From the NCBI GenBank assembly GCA_020746835.1, contig JAGPNK010000010.1:1240001-1304000 (forward strand): a stretch of DNA of 64,000 nt, given 5' to 3'. This DNA comes from Stachybotrys elegans. Its lineage: Eukaryota > Ascomycota > Sordariomycetes > Hypocreales > Stachybotryaceae. The notes under the pieces are model-generated. The model saw nothing but the letters and a program-made list of their open reading frames with translations. It ran no database searches and had not been told where the DNA came from. The position numbers were made by a program, and so were the translations under genes. Shown one piece after another: positions 1 through 11,800 of this stretch (positions within the stretch are counted from its first letter, which is position 1; the number at the start of each line of letters is the position of its first letter).

Positions 1-290
1 CCTTCATCCACCAGGTCGTAGATAGAGAAGCCTCCGCGGTCGGGGCCTCCATTGTTGCCGAGAAGCAGCGGCGAGTCGCCATAAAAGAGAGCGGTCCAAT
101 CCGACTCGACTTGGCCGCCAGTGACGGCCGTGACGTTGAGCACAACCTCGACAGGCTCAGCCTTGGAAAGGCGAAGCTGGACAGAGAGGGCCAGCAAGGC
201 CACGAGGGACGCCACGATAGCCATTGTCCAAAAGCCTAGTGACTGGGCAGACTGCCGCGAGACAGAGCCGGACAGTGGTTGCTTCGCCAT
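1..290 (-). CDS. 3-phytase-like secreted/membrane-anchored protein, 5' part only
   Basis: Reading the minus strand from the ATG at 290-288 gives an open frame of 96 codons that runs off the left edge of the window. The product starts with a basic, Ser/Gln-rich segment, then a hydrophobic stretch (about residues 21-38) that looks like a signal anchor or signal peptide, then a sequence around LLLGNNGG and GGFSIYDL. That pattern resembles the first blade of fungal beta-propeller 3-phytases, which release phosphate from phytate outside the cell. The identification rests on this short stretch only; another secreted beta-propeller protein is possible. No intron is visible in the part seen. Confidence 0.5.
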   Translation of the reverse strand, partial: MAKQPLSGSVSRQSAQSLGFWTMAIVASLVALLALSVQLRLSKAEPVEVVLNVTAVTGGQVESDWTALFYGDSPLLLGNNGGPDRGGFSIYDLVDE

Positions 291-1386
291 AGGGGTTCAG
301 CGCACGTGTATTTATGCGTCGCACGCACCTCGTCCCTTGTCTCGCTGCAGTCTTTTTTCTTAGCTTGCGCTCGGTATCCAAGGTCGGCGAGGCCCACAGG
401 ATTCATGCAGACCCTGGAGCCCGTGTCTGTACTGGGGCACGTCATTCGTCAGTCTCCAGCGTCACACTCGTCCGTTTGGTAGGCTTCGTTCTGCCTGCAG
501 TGCGACCTTCTGTAAAGGGAAGAAGCGCCTTGCCTGGCCACTGTTCACGAACGCGAGGGCTGCCCATGTGCCGATTTGCCATATTCATCGTTGATACACT
601 ATGTAAAATTCCTCGCTGTCTATCACGAACTTCTTCAAGGCATTAATCTCTCGAGAGGAGCAGAAACTGGAGAAATCCAGCAAAGGCGGTCGCTATGGGA
701 ACGGAACACAACGTAAGGTGAAGGTGCTTGATGATCAAGGTATGCAGTTGCTTGTACTCTGTCCCTTGCATTCGAGAAGAATTCCCCATCAATTGTGCCC
801 CATGAAATAGAACTCGCATGTTTAATTTTAGATAACTTTGTTGCCTCCTCATTGAAACCTTCCCAGTAATGAGCTTGTTGACGGACAAAGGTAACAAACG
901 TGGACATACACAGAGAGATAGAGAGCAGTCGAGCCCCAATACCGGCATTATCACAAATGCCACCTTTGCCAAGCGTTTGCGTTTCTTCATCGGCCATAAT
1001 GTTTCCAAGAATGGTAAGCTATTGAGCGACACGTATTGGGCGCAAGACAAGCAATCCGCTTTGTACTCTATCTACTCTTCCGCAGCCCTCACTATTGATT
1101 CGGTAGAAGTCATCCCTCTCCAGTATCAAGAGCTCGTTTTGCCCGTTTTGGAGCTTTCCATGACTGAAGGGCCCGTGTCCAAGCCAGATTTGGCTTGATT
1201 TCATCAGCCATGCACTAATACGTCACCTGGAAGGCTTCAGGTTACACGCAGGCTGCAGCCACCATTCGCAGCCCATGAAGACTGCAGCGCCAATCACATG
1301 ACTGTTGCTTTTCTTCCAGTGCGTTGCCATTCTTGGGCACCAATCCAGCTGAAACCTAATCTCGACACACCATCGAATCGGCCGCC
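291..1386. other. Intergenic, divergent promoter region, no gene seen
   Basis: This 1.1-kb stretch lies between the divergently transcribed phytase-like gene and the RdRP gene. Short overlapping open frames occur on both strands (longest about 135 codons), but none shows a recognisable domain, a splice pattern or a consistent frame, so I call none of them. Confidence 0.6.
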
Positions 1387-4300
1387 ATGGACGTGTTTCT
1401 GAGAAACGTGCCGCCCCATCTTACAGACCAGCGCTTGCGAGAGAACCTCGACCCTTACATCAAAGACATCGGCGTCGAGCATTGGACATGCCAGAAACCG
1501 CGCAAGAAAGACTTCGGGACAGTCACCTTCCTCCACGAGCGCGATGGGCAGATGTTCTTACAGATTTATGGAGCGCGTGGCTCCCACCGACTCAGCATTC
1601 TAAACTCCAGGGTCCTTTGCCAGAAGAGCAAAGAGCCGCTCGACACTTTCCGCCTAGCCAGCCTGAAGAAGGAGGCCGAAGAGCAATCCGAAGCCGCGCA
1701 GTAAGTATTGCAAGTCCTCTTCGGCTTTCGGGTGGCTAAGTTGACACAAACCAGCCACACCAAGGAGGCGGAAGATGGGCAGTGTGTTTTGAATTTTGAC
1801 CATATCTCGTACGGATACCTCGACTATGTTGGAAGGGACCTGTCTTACTACAGCCATGCCGACTGGCATCCGCGAGTGTCGGAGGCATCCGCCAAGTTCG
1901 CGAAACGGCAGCTTGTCATAACTTTCCCCAATTCGGCCGGCAAGTTTCGAATTGAGATGCCTTACAGGATCGTGGAATCCATCTTGGTCTCGCCAGGAAC
2001 CATCACCCTTACACTATGGGAGCCTCCCAGGTCTTTCCTCATGCCAGACGCCTCACTATATCCTCAAGAGTCAACCGTGGCCAGGCGACTGACTGGACTG
2101 TTACTCGATGGCGATTCTTACGCGGATCCAGTCATGCCTTACATTCGCCGCACTGCTTACGCAGATCCAGTCATGTCTCTTATTTATCGAATATCTACGC
2201 CGCAGAAAGACTTTGAGACGACGATGCAAAGACTCATCAAACGCGACTTTTTGCCCATTAACCGAGGCTCTATCCCTCGGGGTCCGCCGGAGAGGAAGCT
2301 GAACCTGAAGCAAGGTTGGCTTAATCTGAAAGCAAAGATTCAAGAAATTGTGAAGGTCCGGGGGTATCTTGTACCATTTGGCATCCTCTACCAAGCCGAG
2401 GCGCTGGTTAGAAATGGTTTCCTTCTTCCATGGACAGTCGAAGCCCTGCTAGAGAAGATATTCCAGAGCTACAAGGATGAATCTGGAGAACGGGTAAGGC
2501 CTTCGCAATGCCACAACTGTTTCTCGTGGTTTGCTAACACTGCCTGCATCACCAGGACTACAACATCTCGCCCGATGCTGTGCGGAAACTCTTTTCCCAA
2601 ATCCCATTTCCGAGTCGCGAGATCGACCCCTCGACATTCTCACCCGACGCACTCTTCCAGCTCCTTGGCGCGAACGAGGCGGAGATCAGGGGCAATCTCG
2701 GCAAACCCTTCCGAACGGTGCCTTCCAATCCCTACATTTCTAGTCAAGTAAGCCTTCTAATGAAATGATAGCAATCAAAGGGCCGGAATCTCGTTCCAGT
2801 CTACAGGGCGACCGTCACGCCGACCAGCATCACCTTGCATGGCCCCGACTACGAAGCCAAGAACCGGATTCTGCGCCGCTTTCCCGACCACACGGACTAC
2901 TTCCTCCGGGTGCAGTTCTGCGATGAGGATGGAAGCGACATGTTTCCCAGCAACGACATCTCGTACGAACTGGTGTACAACCGATTCAGAATAGTATTCC
3001 AAAAGGGAATTGAGATTGCATCCCGCATCTACAACTTCCTCGGTTTCTCCCATTCTTCCCTCCGGGGCCATTCCGCCTGGTTCATGGCCACATTCTACGA
3101 GAGCGATCGCCTTCAATCCTACTTTACCGTCATCTCTAACCTCGGAAAATTCGACAATATATATTCGCCTGCTCGATGCGCTGCGAGGATTGGCCAGGCA
3201 TTCTCGGAGACTCCTATGGCCTTATCACTAGCCGAGCATGATATCCAGCACATGGAGATACCAGACATTCACTCACAGGATGGCAGCCGTGTCTTCAGCG
3301 ACGGAGTGGGCACAATATCACCAGGCGTGATAGAAGCGATGCAGTCAAGCATTATCGGAAGTCAAAAGGCTCCAACTTGTTTTCAGATCCGTTGGGGTGC
3401 GGCAAAGGGCATGCTTGCCTTGGACCCTTGTCTGAAGGGCAGGCTCATGTGCGTTCGTCCATCCATGATCAAATTTGAAAGTTCCGACATTGCGGATCTG
3501 GAGATTTGTGACATGGCCAGCACGCCAACACCGTTGTTCTTGAATCAACAGGTAAGCTGACTCGCCATCCGTGCTCTTCTTTGTCCTGCTGCCACTTGAC
3601 TAAGGCTGACTCTCTTCCGCCTCAAGACGATCAAGATCTTGGAGGATATGGGCGTCTCCCACGAATGGTTCCTCGAGCATCAGCATCGGGCAATAATGAG
3701 CTTACAACATGTCACGGAAAGTATCGCCAACACGGCCAAGTTCATGGCACGTCAGGACATTGGCCATGGCCTCGGCTTTCCCAGGTTCCTCACGAGTCTT
3801 TTTGCCTTGGGCATTAACTACAGAGACGATGGATTTCTCGCCTCTGTTGTGGAAGCAACTATCTTGAGAGAGCTGAGGCTTCTGAAGCACAAGGCTAGAA
3901 TCCCGATTCATCAAGGTGTGAAATTGTTTGGAATTCTTGACGAAACGGGATACCTCCAGGAGGGCGAGATATACATCGCTTTTGACGAGGCTACCTTCAT
4001 CCGCGGTTGCAGCACCAACCTGGACAATATGCGAATGATTGTCACACGGTCACCTGCTCTACATCCAGGAGACATTCAGCTAGCAGTCAACATGGTGCCT
4101 CCAAATCATCACCCCTTGCGACAGCTGAGAAACTGCGTGGTTTTCTCACAACACGGAGAACGAGACTTGCCAAGCTGTCTTAGCGGAGGCGACCTTGACG
4201 GCGACGAATTCGAAGTCATTTGGGACTCGAGTGCCGTGGACCAGTGTCAGAGCATCTTTGCGCCCGCCGATTACCCGCGTGTTAAGCCTTTGGATATTGG

Positions 4301-5507
4301 CCGCACGGTGACGCGAGATGATATGACAGAGTTCTTTATCAAATTCATGGAAACAGACCAGCTGGGACGCATCGCCACCAAGCACAAGATACTTGCTGAC
4401 CAGCGTGACGCCGGCACCTGGGACCCAGGTACCACAGATGACCTTGACCCCGAGAAACACCAGCTGAGGGTTGTGTAGACTGTTTGAAGCTTGCCGAGAT
4501 GCACTCCGCGGGCGTCGACTACTCCAAGACGGGCATACCCGTGGACATTGGAGAGTTTCGAAAGATCAAGATGAGCCTATACCGCCCTGATTTGTAAGTC
4601 AAAGACGGCAACGCCCAGCACGGCTTCCTATGATGACCAGAAGGTGCACGTTTTCGAGTGCTAACGTGCCGTCGATATAGCCTTGCGCCGGCTCCGCCAA
4701 CCGTCATACATGACCGAAGCGAGATATCTTTCGACGATAAAGCCAACGATCCACCGGGCGGGAATCGAGACGAGGATGACAACGCAGGGCCAGTTTACAA
4801 GTACTACCGCTCAGATAAGATTCTTGGGAAGCTATTCCGCGCCATCGACGAGAAGAAGATTTGGGCCGAAAATGTCAAGGTGGCAAGGAGTGACACGATT
4901 GACATTTGGACCAGGCTTCTCACGGTCGTCAAGCGGCAGTTCAAGCCAATTCTAGAGAGCATTTTCCCGCCTACAAGTTATAATGAAGCCAGAAAGCTCC
5001 GCACTGCGTTTGTCTCTGGCCATCGGATGGGCGATGCACCTGCTGACGTTGACTTGCAGCTACGAAGACGCCATCTGGAACCTCACGCTGGAGTACTCCG
5101 ACTACGCCACCATGACCATTACCGAGCTCGAGGTGTTCACGGGCACGGTGTTCAACCGATCTGGGATTCAGACGCGCCGCCAACGCGACAAGTCGGTCCG
5201 TCTCAAAGACGACTTTAACAACGTGGCGCAGTGGGCCGAGTCCATGATTCGCCGGCTGCAGGATACGGCCGCCGAGGACGGGTCGCAGCGGGAACGGACC
5301 GTCGAGGAAATCAAGAGAGCTCTGTCGTCCAGTATCACATGTCTCAAGGTGGGTTGCGAGGAAGAGAGATGGGCGCAGGCGCAGTGGGGACGGACTGAGG
5401 CCAAGTTCCAGAGCTTCAAGGTTATTGCTGCGTGTTGCGTGGTGAAGGAGATGGGTGCATTGGAAAGACTACCAGCCAAAAGTCTGCAGATTCGACGGCG
5501 GGGTTGA
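1387..5507 (+). CDS. RNA-dependent RNA polymerase (cellular RdRP, SAD-1/Rdp1-like)
   Basis: Eight predicted exons: 1387-1700, 1755-2493, 2556-2747, 2781-3551 (or from 2772), 3627-4428, 4479-4593, 4681-5007, 5060-5507, giving about 1235 aa, close to the length of S. pombe Rdp1. The N-terminus resembles an RRM-like fold. The polymerase core includes a VYRATVTPT stretch after the third intron, and the catalytic loop GGDLDGDEF places three Asp at about 861, 863 and 865. Cellular RdRPs make dsRNA for RNA silencing; the DLDGD form groups it with Rdp1/SAD-1-type enzymes rather than the DYDGD form I associate with QDE-1. The intron at 4429-4478 removes an in-frame TAG and restores the conserved region after the catalytic loop. 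The penultimate donor is a weak GTTTGT. The third intron is unusually short (see findings). Confidence 0.9.
2119..2196 (+). repeat. Imperfect 39-bp tandem duplication inside the RdRP gene
   Basis: Two adjacent 39-bp units in exon 2 of the RdRP gene begin with nearly the same 18 bases (2119-2136 and 2158-2175, one difference). They encode YADPVM followed by seven residues, twice. The second halves of the units have diverged, so the duplication is not recent. Confidence 0.6.
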
Positions 5508-5989
5508 TTGAATACAGAATATAATTGCATGTTTTGATCTTTAGCCAGATACACGATACAGCTTATAGATGCTCATTTTCCTTTACAGTTCTGCGCTTTT
5601 GGTGGTGTTTGTTCCTGTCAGACTCTGTAAAAGCCTTGCCTTTAGAGTTGGAATACGTAAATCAAGCTTTCCCTAACAAGCATGCCTGAGACTATTCAGA
5701 TATAATGCAAGTGACACAGTATTCGAACCTCATTTGATCACTCCTCTAAGCATATTAGAAGAATTAATGCAAGGCTAAATAGGTACACAAAAGAGGTTGA
5801 CCGAGTTATTGACTTGCTTGGTCTAGGTTAAGGAGGGCAACAAGGTGGGATGCTTATCTGATAAGAGTTTCCCCACCGAAAAGTTTCGTCAATTCAAGCC
5901 CACTCTGGTGATGGGAATTGCTCTTGCACCACCCAGCGCGCTCACCTCTGTATTGCCATTTTCGTTTTGTTCTCTGGGACATAGAAAAT
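5508..5989. other. Intergenic, no gene seen
   Basis: The AT-richer stretch after the RdRP stop probably holds its 3' end and the promoter of the Rsa4 gene. I see no open frame with coding character, no repeat and no RNA gene. Confidence 0.6.
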
Positions 5990-7642
5990 ATGGCGACGAT
6001 TGTGCCGCCCCCCTCGAAACGCCAACGGCGAGAGGAGCTCGAGCGATCGCGAGTTCAGCAAGATGTCTCGGCCTCGGCCGGACCAGCAGGCTCCTTCAAG
6101 GCCCGATTCCTCCTCGACAGCGACGAAGACCAGCCCGAGATCCCCGTAGTGGAAGTCCCCCTCGCCGACGCCTCTGAGAGAAATCTATCGCTTCTGCTGA
6201 ATACGCTGCTTGCGAGGGTAGGTGACTCGACCCCGCTCCTGGAAGACATGGTTGCTAAACATACAACAGGAGAGAGAAAACTTCCTCCCGTACCGTTTCC
6301 GCGTCCATATTCCTGGCAAGGACATTATTGTCGACCAATGGCCGAGCGATCTCCTCGAACTTCTCCGTAGCCATGGCGTCGAGAACCCCTTCGAGACTAC
6401 AGTTTCCCTCAGCGCCGAGCCCCAAGCAGTGTTCAAGGTCCAGGCCGTCACACGAATGGCCCATCGGATACCAGGTCACGGTGAAGCCATCCTGACAGCG
6501 CAATTCAGCCCGGCAAGCTCACGGCGACTTGCCACCGGCTCGGGCGACAAGACCGCCCGCATATGGGACACGGATACTGGCACCCCCAAATACACTCTCT
6601 CTGGCCACACCCACTGGGTGCTCTGCGTCGTCTGGTCTCCGGATGCGACGAGATTGGCGACGGGAAGCATGGATAAGTCGGTGCGGATATGGGATCCTGA
6701 GACGGGCAAGCCCATGGGCAGCCCATTCACAGGCCACGCCAAGTGGGTGACGAGCATCGCCTGGGAGCCGTACCACCTCTGGCGAGACGGGACGCCGCGG
6801 TTAGCAAGCGCGAGCAAAGATGCTACGGTTCGCGTATGGGTGGTTAACACAGGACGAACGGAGCACGTTTTGTCGGGCCACAAGAGCAGCGTAAGCTGCG
6901 TTCGATGGGGAGGAACCGGAAATATTTACACTGCCAGTCACGACAAGACGGTCAAGGTGTGGAATTCCGAGACTGGTGCTCTCCTGCACACACTGTCGTC
7001 TCACGCACACTGGGTCAACCACCTCGCGCTATCAACCGATTTCGCTCTACGGACGGGCTTTTTCGACCACACGCCGACGCCTACTACGGAAGAAGAGAAG
7101 CGGGCCAAGTCCAAGGAGCGATTTGAGAAGGCGGCCAAGTTCAACGGCCGCGTTACAGAGCGTCTTGTCTCGGCCAGTGATGATTGCTGCATGTACCTGT
7201 GGTCCCCATCCGAGGGCACGAAACCAGTGGCGCGCCTCACGGGCCATCAGAAGCAGGTGAATGCAGTGCAATTCAGTCCCGACGGGAGTCTTATCGCCAG
7301 TGCGGGATGGGACAACCACACCAAGATCTGGAGCGCCAGGTAAGGGCATCGACGGGTGCCACGTCTCACGGAGCGAGCTAATGCGTGACCAGGGATGGCC
7401 GATTCATCAATACGTTGCGCGGACATGTCGCGCCCGTCTTCATGGCCGTATTCTCGGCTGACTCGAGGCTGCTCACCACGGCATCCAAAGATGCGACCCT
7501 GAAGGTGTGGGCAATGTCGAACGGCAAGTTGGTACACGACCTACCGGCAAATGATGAGGTGTGGGCGTGCGACTGGAGCCCAGACGGCCAACAGGTGGCC
7601 AGCGGGGGCAAGGACAAGGCCGTACGGCTTTGGCGGAACTAG
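5990..7642 (+). CDS. RSA4: Ribosome assembly factor Rsa4 / Notchless (WD40)
   Basis: Three exons, 5990-6217, 6270-7339 and 7393-7642, give a 515-aa protein, the usual size of the Rsa4/Notchless family. An N-terminal NLE-type domain (about residues 30-125) precedes a run of WD40 repeats ending in the usual WD or W plus two residues (for example RIWD, KVWN, KIWS, RLWRN at the C-terminus). Rsa4 acts in the nucleolus and nucleoplasm on the maturing 60S subunit, where its NLE domain is pulled by the AAA ATPase Rea1/Midasin. Both introns have standard donors (GTAGGT, GTAAGG) and AG acceptors. The start is the first ATG that opens the conserved N-terminal region, and the gene reads as intact. Confidence 0.93.
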
Positions 7643-8732
7643 AAGCCCAAGCGCTCGACGAGTCGCCGCCCCCTGCTGACCATTGGACCTGAGACGTGAG
7701 ACGACAGCGCATATGCACATCCATCCTCACTCGGACTGTAACGGAAGCTTGGCGGGCGCGGGCTACGGGCTTAAGTGCAGCTGTCGGCAATTCCTCAGCA
7801 GGCAAGACGGCCCAATCGCAACTCGACGGATCACGGCGCAGCGAACGTGTAAGCTCGCGTTTGGATGGCAGCTGGCATGCGCCGAGGACAGCCGCCGGAA
7901 GCGGAGATGGATATGGGCACTCTGCTGCACAAGGCCACGATGGGCATCGGAGGAATAGCAGAGGTCTCGGACTGGACGGCTACGGGCTAGAGGCTACATA
8001 CGGCGATTGAGTGAGCGAATTGCTTGTTGGGAAGCTCTGGCTAGATGGGTTGATTGTGCTGGGGAGGCTGGGAGGGTTTGCCACACGGATAGGGTTCGGG
8101 ATGGGTGGAGAAGGGCTTAGGGGGGCTCTGCGAGGAGGGAGGGATGAGCTACCTTAGCAGGGTGGCTGGCGACATATCGAGTCCGTCCGAATCGTGGGTG
8201 CGGGGTGCGGTTAGGGGGATCAAGAACCAAGGCAGTAACGACACCATGATGACAGTTCAATTAACTAGCCTGGTTGCTCCATCGGGACCCGGGCCGCTCC
8301 AAAGCTTAAGCCATGACAAAATGGCGCTGCAAGTACCCAGATGTATGTTGAATGAGGGGGCCGTGAAGGGAGAAGAAGGAAAGTGATAAATTAGAGGGGG
8401 GGAGAAAATCCTCACCTCAAAGACAAGTGGTGAGAGGGGGCGGATAAGTGCGGGATAGGATAGGAGGATAGGAGGGCAAGCTGACGGTGGCAGACAGGGA
8501 CTAGTGTCGTGTCAGTGGACAGGAAGCATCGTGAGATGTGGTTGATGGTGTTGCGGGGCAGACAAGTTGGAGAAGGTGCCGAGACAAGAGGTAGAGGCAC
8601 ATGGAGGGGATGTATCCACGGCTAACGAGGTTGTACGCAGCAAAAGCACATGGGAGACATGCAGCCATGTGCAGGTACCTTGAGCAGGCTACAGGTGTGG
8701 GTGGGATTGAGGGATCTCGTCCCGTGAGTGTC

Positions 8733-8800
<68 letters not shown>

Positions 8801-11800
8801 TGCATCCTGTGCCTGCGCCTGTGCCTGCGCCTGCGCCTGTGCCTGCGCCTGCGCCTGCGCCAGTGCCGCTGAACTGAAATGGTTCCTACGCTGCAGGTTG
8901 GCACAGGGGCCTCTCTGTTTCGGGTCAAGTCGGGCATGCACGAGGCAGCAAGGAGCCGGGCAACCTGTCTCTCCTCCCGCATAATAATGAACCACGGCAC
9001 AAGATACATAAACATATGCCATCTCGGCGGCTACTCGGGTGAATGGGACGGACCACGGGGCAGAAGCGAGGGACATGAGTGGACAAAAAATGCAAAAGGA
9101 AGCCCGAGGTAGGATCGTGACGATGCGGCCCAACCGATGGGCCCGAGTCGCAAAAGAGGATTGCGTGATATAAAAACAACAGAATCAAGCGCCGCGAGTT
9201 TGATAGAAGCCGGTCTGGGGTTGCGGGCGGATGGATGGAGCAGGCCGCAGGCTGGAACCGAGGGCATAATGGAGGCTGCATCTGCTGTCGCAGCCGGGAT
9301 GGATGGACAAGAGTAGCAGGCTGGTAGGGGAGGGGTTGCTGCACCAGGACACATGGGTTGAGAATTGACTCATAGAAACGAAGCGCGATACTATTATTAT
9401 TATTATGTATGCATGCATGCACGGCAAAGGAGGAGGACAAGACGAGATGAAGTTGGCGGAATCAAGGACAGTTCTGGCAACGGAGAAGGACTCGCTCCCG
9501 CCACCAATCGCGGCAGGGACATGATTGGCCGCACAAGGGTTCGGTCCAGACCACCGGATCAGCGCAACGGACCAGTCAGCCACTGGCGGGCGCAGGAAAT
9601 ATGATAATCATTACATTATATCTGCTGCATGCATGGGACGTGGCATGTGAATATGCATGATGGGGACGGGTTGCTTGCATTGATTGACCTGCCTGGGTAG
9701 TGTTGAGGCGGGCGTGATTTGCCGACGCGGATTGCCATCTGGTGCTAAGGTGATGATGGATGCTGTATTACCGAGAAAGTGCCATGTGAATGGATGAAGC
9801 ACGACATGCCAGCCCTGATGTAACGGTTTGGCAACCACGACGATGAGGCGCATCATGAACTGCCTTGCGACAGCATCAGGCATCAGGCTCCGCAGGTGGT
9901 GTTGTTTGGTGGCAAAGGAAGCTCTGCGCCACGGTGACGTTTGGCTGGAGCAGAAGGTTTATCTACATACCTTAGTGAAACTGCCAATCTGGACATTGTC
10001 AGATGATGCGCCACGCAATGGCGCAAGCTAGGTGCGACAACGGCAACTTGGACATGGTGCCCGGGCCAAAGCTTGTCACGGTCAGCTGGACAGAAACCAG
10101 GCACGTTACGCAGGCTGGTTGTTTCCATCGAGGGCAGCCAGGTGAGAGGATAAGCAAGGTAGAGGGTGGTGGTATTAGGCAAAGACAGGAGGAGGGACAG
10201 GACGGTCAGGTGGCGGAAAGCAATATGGTGGTGAGAGAGACAAGAAAACAGGCGCGGGAAGTTGTTGCGCTAGAATGCAACGCCGCTCATGTAACCTTGA
10301 TGCTGCAGGCGTGGCTAATCAGATGCTACCGAACAGGATGGTCATCATGCCGTTGGAGATGAAGAGATGGGGATCGGAAAATAGGGCGGAGGGCGTTTGG
10401 TTGGTGCGTATAACAATGAGGTCACAGTGACTGAACCACAGGTACAGAAGCACAACGGAGACAGCAAGCTGCAAGGAATAGCGGGGTGGGAGAGCGAAGC
10501 CATCGCGATCGATGGCCCGCACCATGGTCAGCTGACGAGGGGGAGCTAGGATCGAACGCGTGGCTTCGAAGCAGATGGAAATACAACTATGAAGCTATCC
10601 AACACCAGCACGTATTCATTACCTACAGGAGGAACCTATAGGAGGAGCTTGGGGTTGGGTGGTGGAGACGGGCGCCGGGTAGGGCGATGGTTGGAGGAGA
10701 AGAGAGGACGATCCGGTCATTATGGCCCGGCGCTCGGTGGGGAGACAAAAGGACGATGGACGATGGGCAGATGTCTTGTTTGATGAAACTGAGTTTGGGA
10801 GACGATGGGAAGAAGATCTTGGTAAGCCATGATCGTGTCTGTCCTGTTCTCGCCCATGGATTGCGACGAAACTATGACTAGCCCCAAAGTCTGACTGCCC
10901 TATTATCCGCGACAGGGGGCGTGTGCGTGCTGTTTCTGTGACAGCGGTTGTTGTTAGTGAGGGAAGGAAAAAAAAAAGAAAGAAAAGGGAAAAGACAAAA
11001 GGCCAGCGGAGCCAGTCCACCCGGCGGAACCCGTGTGGAGCTGCGGCAGTGCCTCTTCTTTTCTCTCTTTTGTATATTTACAGTATGTTGGAATGTAGGA
11101 TTTACTATTTATGTAAATGAGAAACGAGGAGCCGGAGAGATACAAGATACCCATATCAGACACAAGATAAAAATATCAGTACATACCTATGTAAGTGAGA
11201 AGTAGGAGAGCCCAAGAAGAGCCATGGAAGCTGGGCCTCCCTGATGGACTTGGCTGTATCCGTACCTAAACCCTCCCTCCCACAGCCCAACCAATCATGC
11301 AGCCAACAAGCCCACTACCAAGAGCTATCCTCGGCCCCTCCCCTCCTCCTCCTCCACTACATACCACCAGCTGGGCTTGGTGCTGCACCTGCTGTCACAT
11401 TATGCTTTCTTGCTAACCCGCTCCCCTCTTGGTCGCCCTCCAAGGCAAGGGAACGTGCCGTCGTCTGCCACGCTGTGTGGCAACGCGCAGGCCCGTTCCT
11501 GTAGGTGCGTGAGAAGGAGGGGGTGTCTCTTGTTCTTCTTTTTTTGTGCCATGCCATCTGGGCCTGATACGTGCCCTACCGTGTATGAATGCATGAATGC
11601 TGCGACGATAATCACTTGCCGGAGCTCCTACATAATCGACCTCTATCCCGCTCCCTTGTACTCCGTATCTTTGCGGCAAAAAAACATCTTATGCGACACA
11701 GCTGAAGAATACTTATCCATTCATACCTCCATCCCTATTTGCGTTGTTTTCGACCGACCCCTCCTCTTCCTCCACACTGCCAATCCCTCGCCCGTCCCCA

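Noticed and set aside
635..1204. Overlapping frames of 109-135 codons on both strands
   Set aside because: They contradict each other, lack domains and lie in a divergent promoter region.
4429..4478. TAG at 4476-4478 that appears to end the RdRP frame
   Set aside because: It lies in a 50-nt intron with GT and TGTAG ends in correct phase; removing it restores conserved RdRP sequence.
8501..9440. Long minus-strand frames with QA, TH and SH repeats
   Set aside because: They are translations of the composite microsatellite and its flanks; no domain, start context or splice structure supports a gene.
10525..10590. GTTCGATCC on the minus strand resembling a tRNA T arm
   Set aside because: The flanking bases do not pair into a T stem and no cloverleaf is possible.
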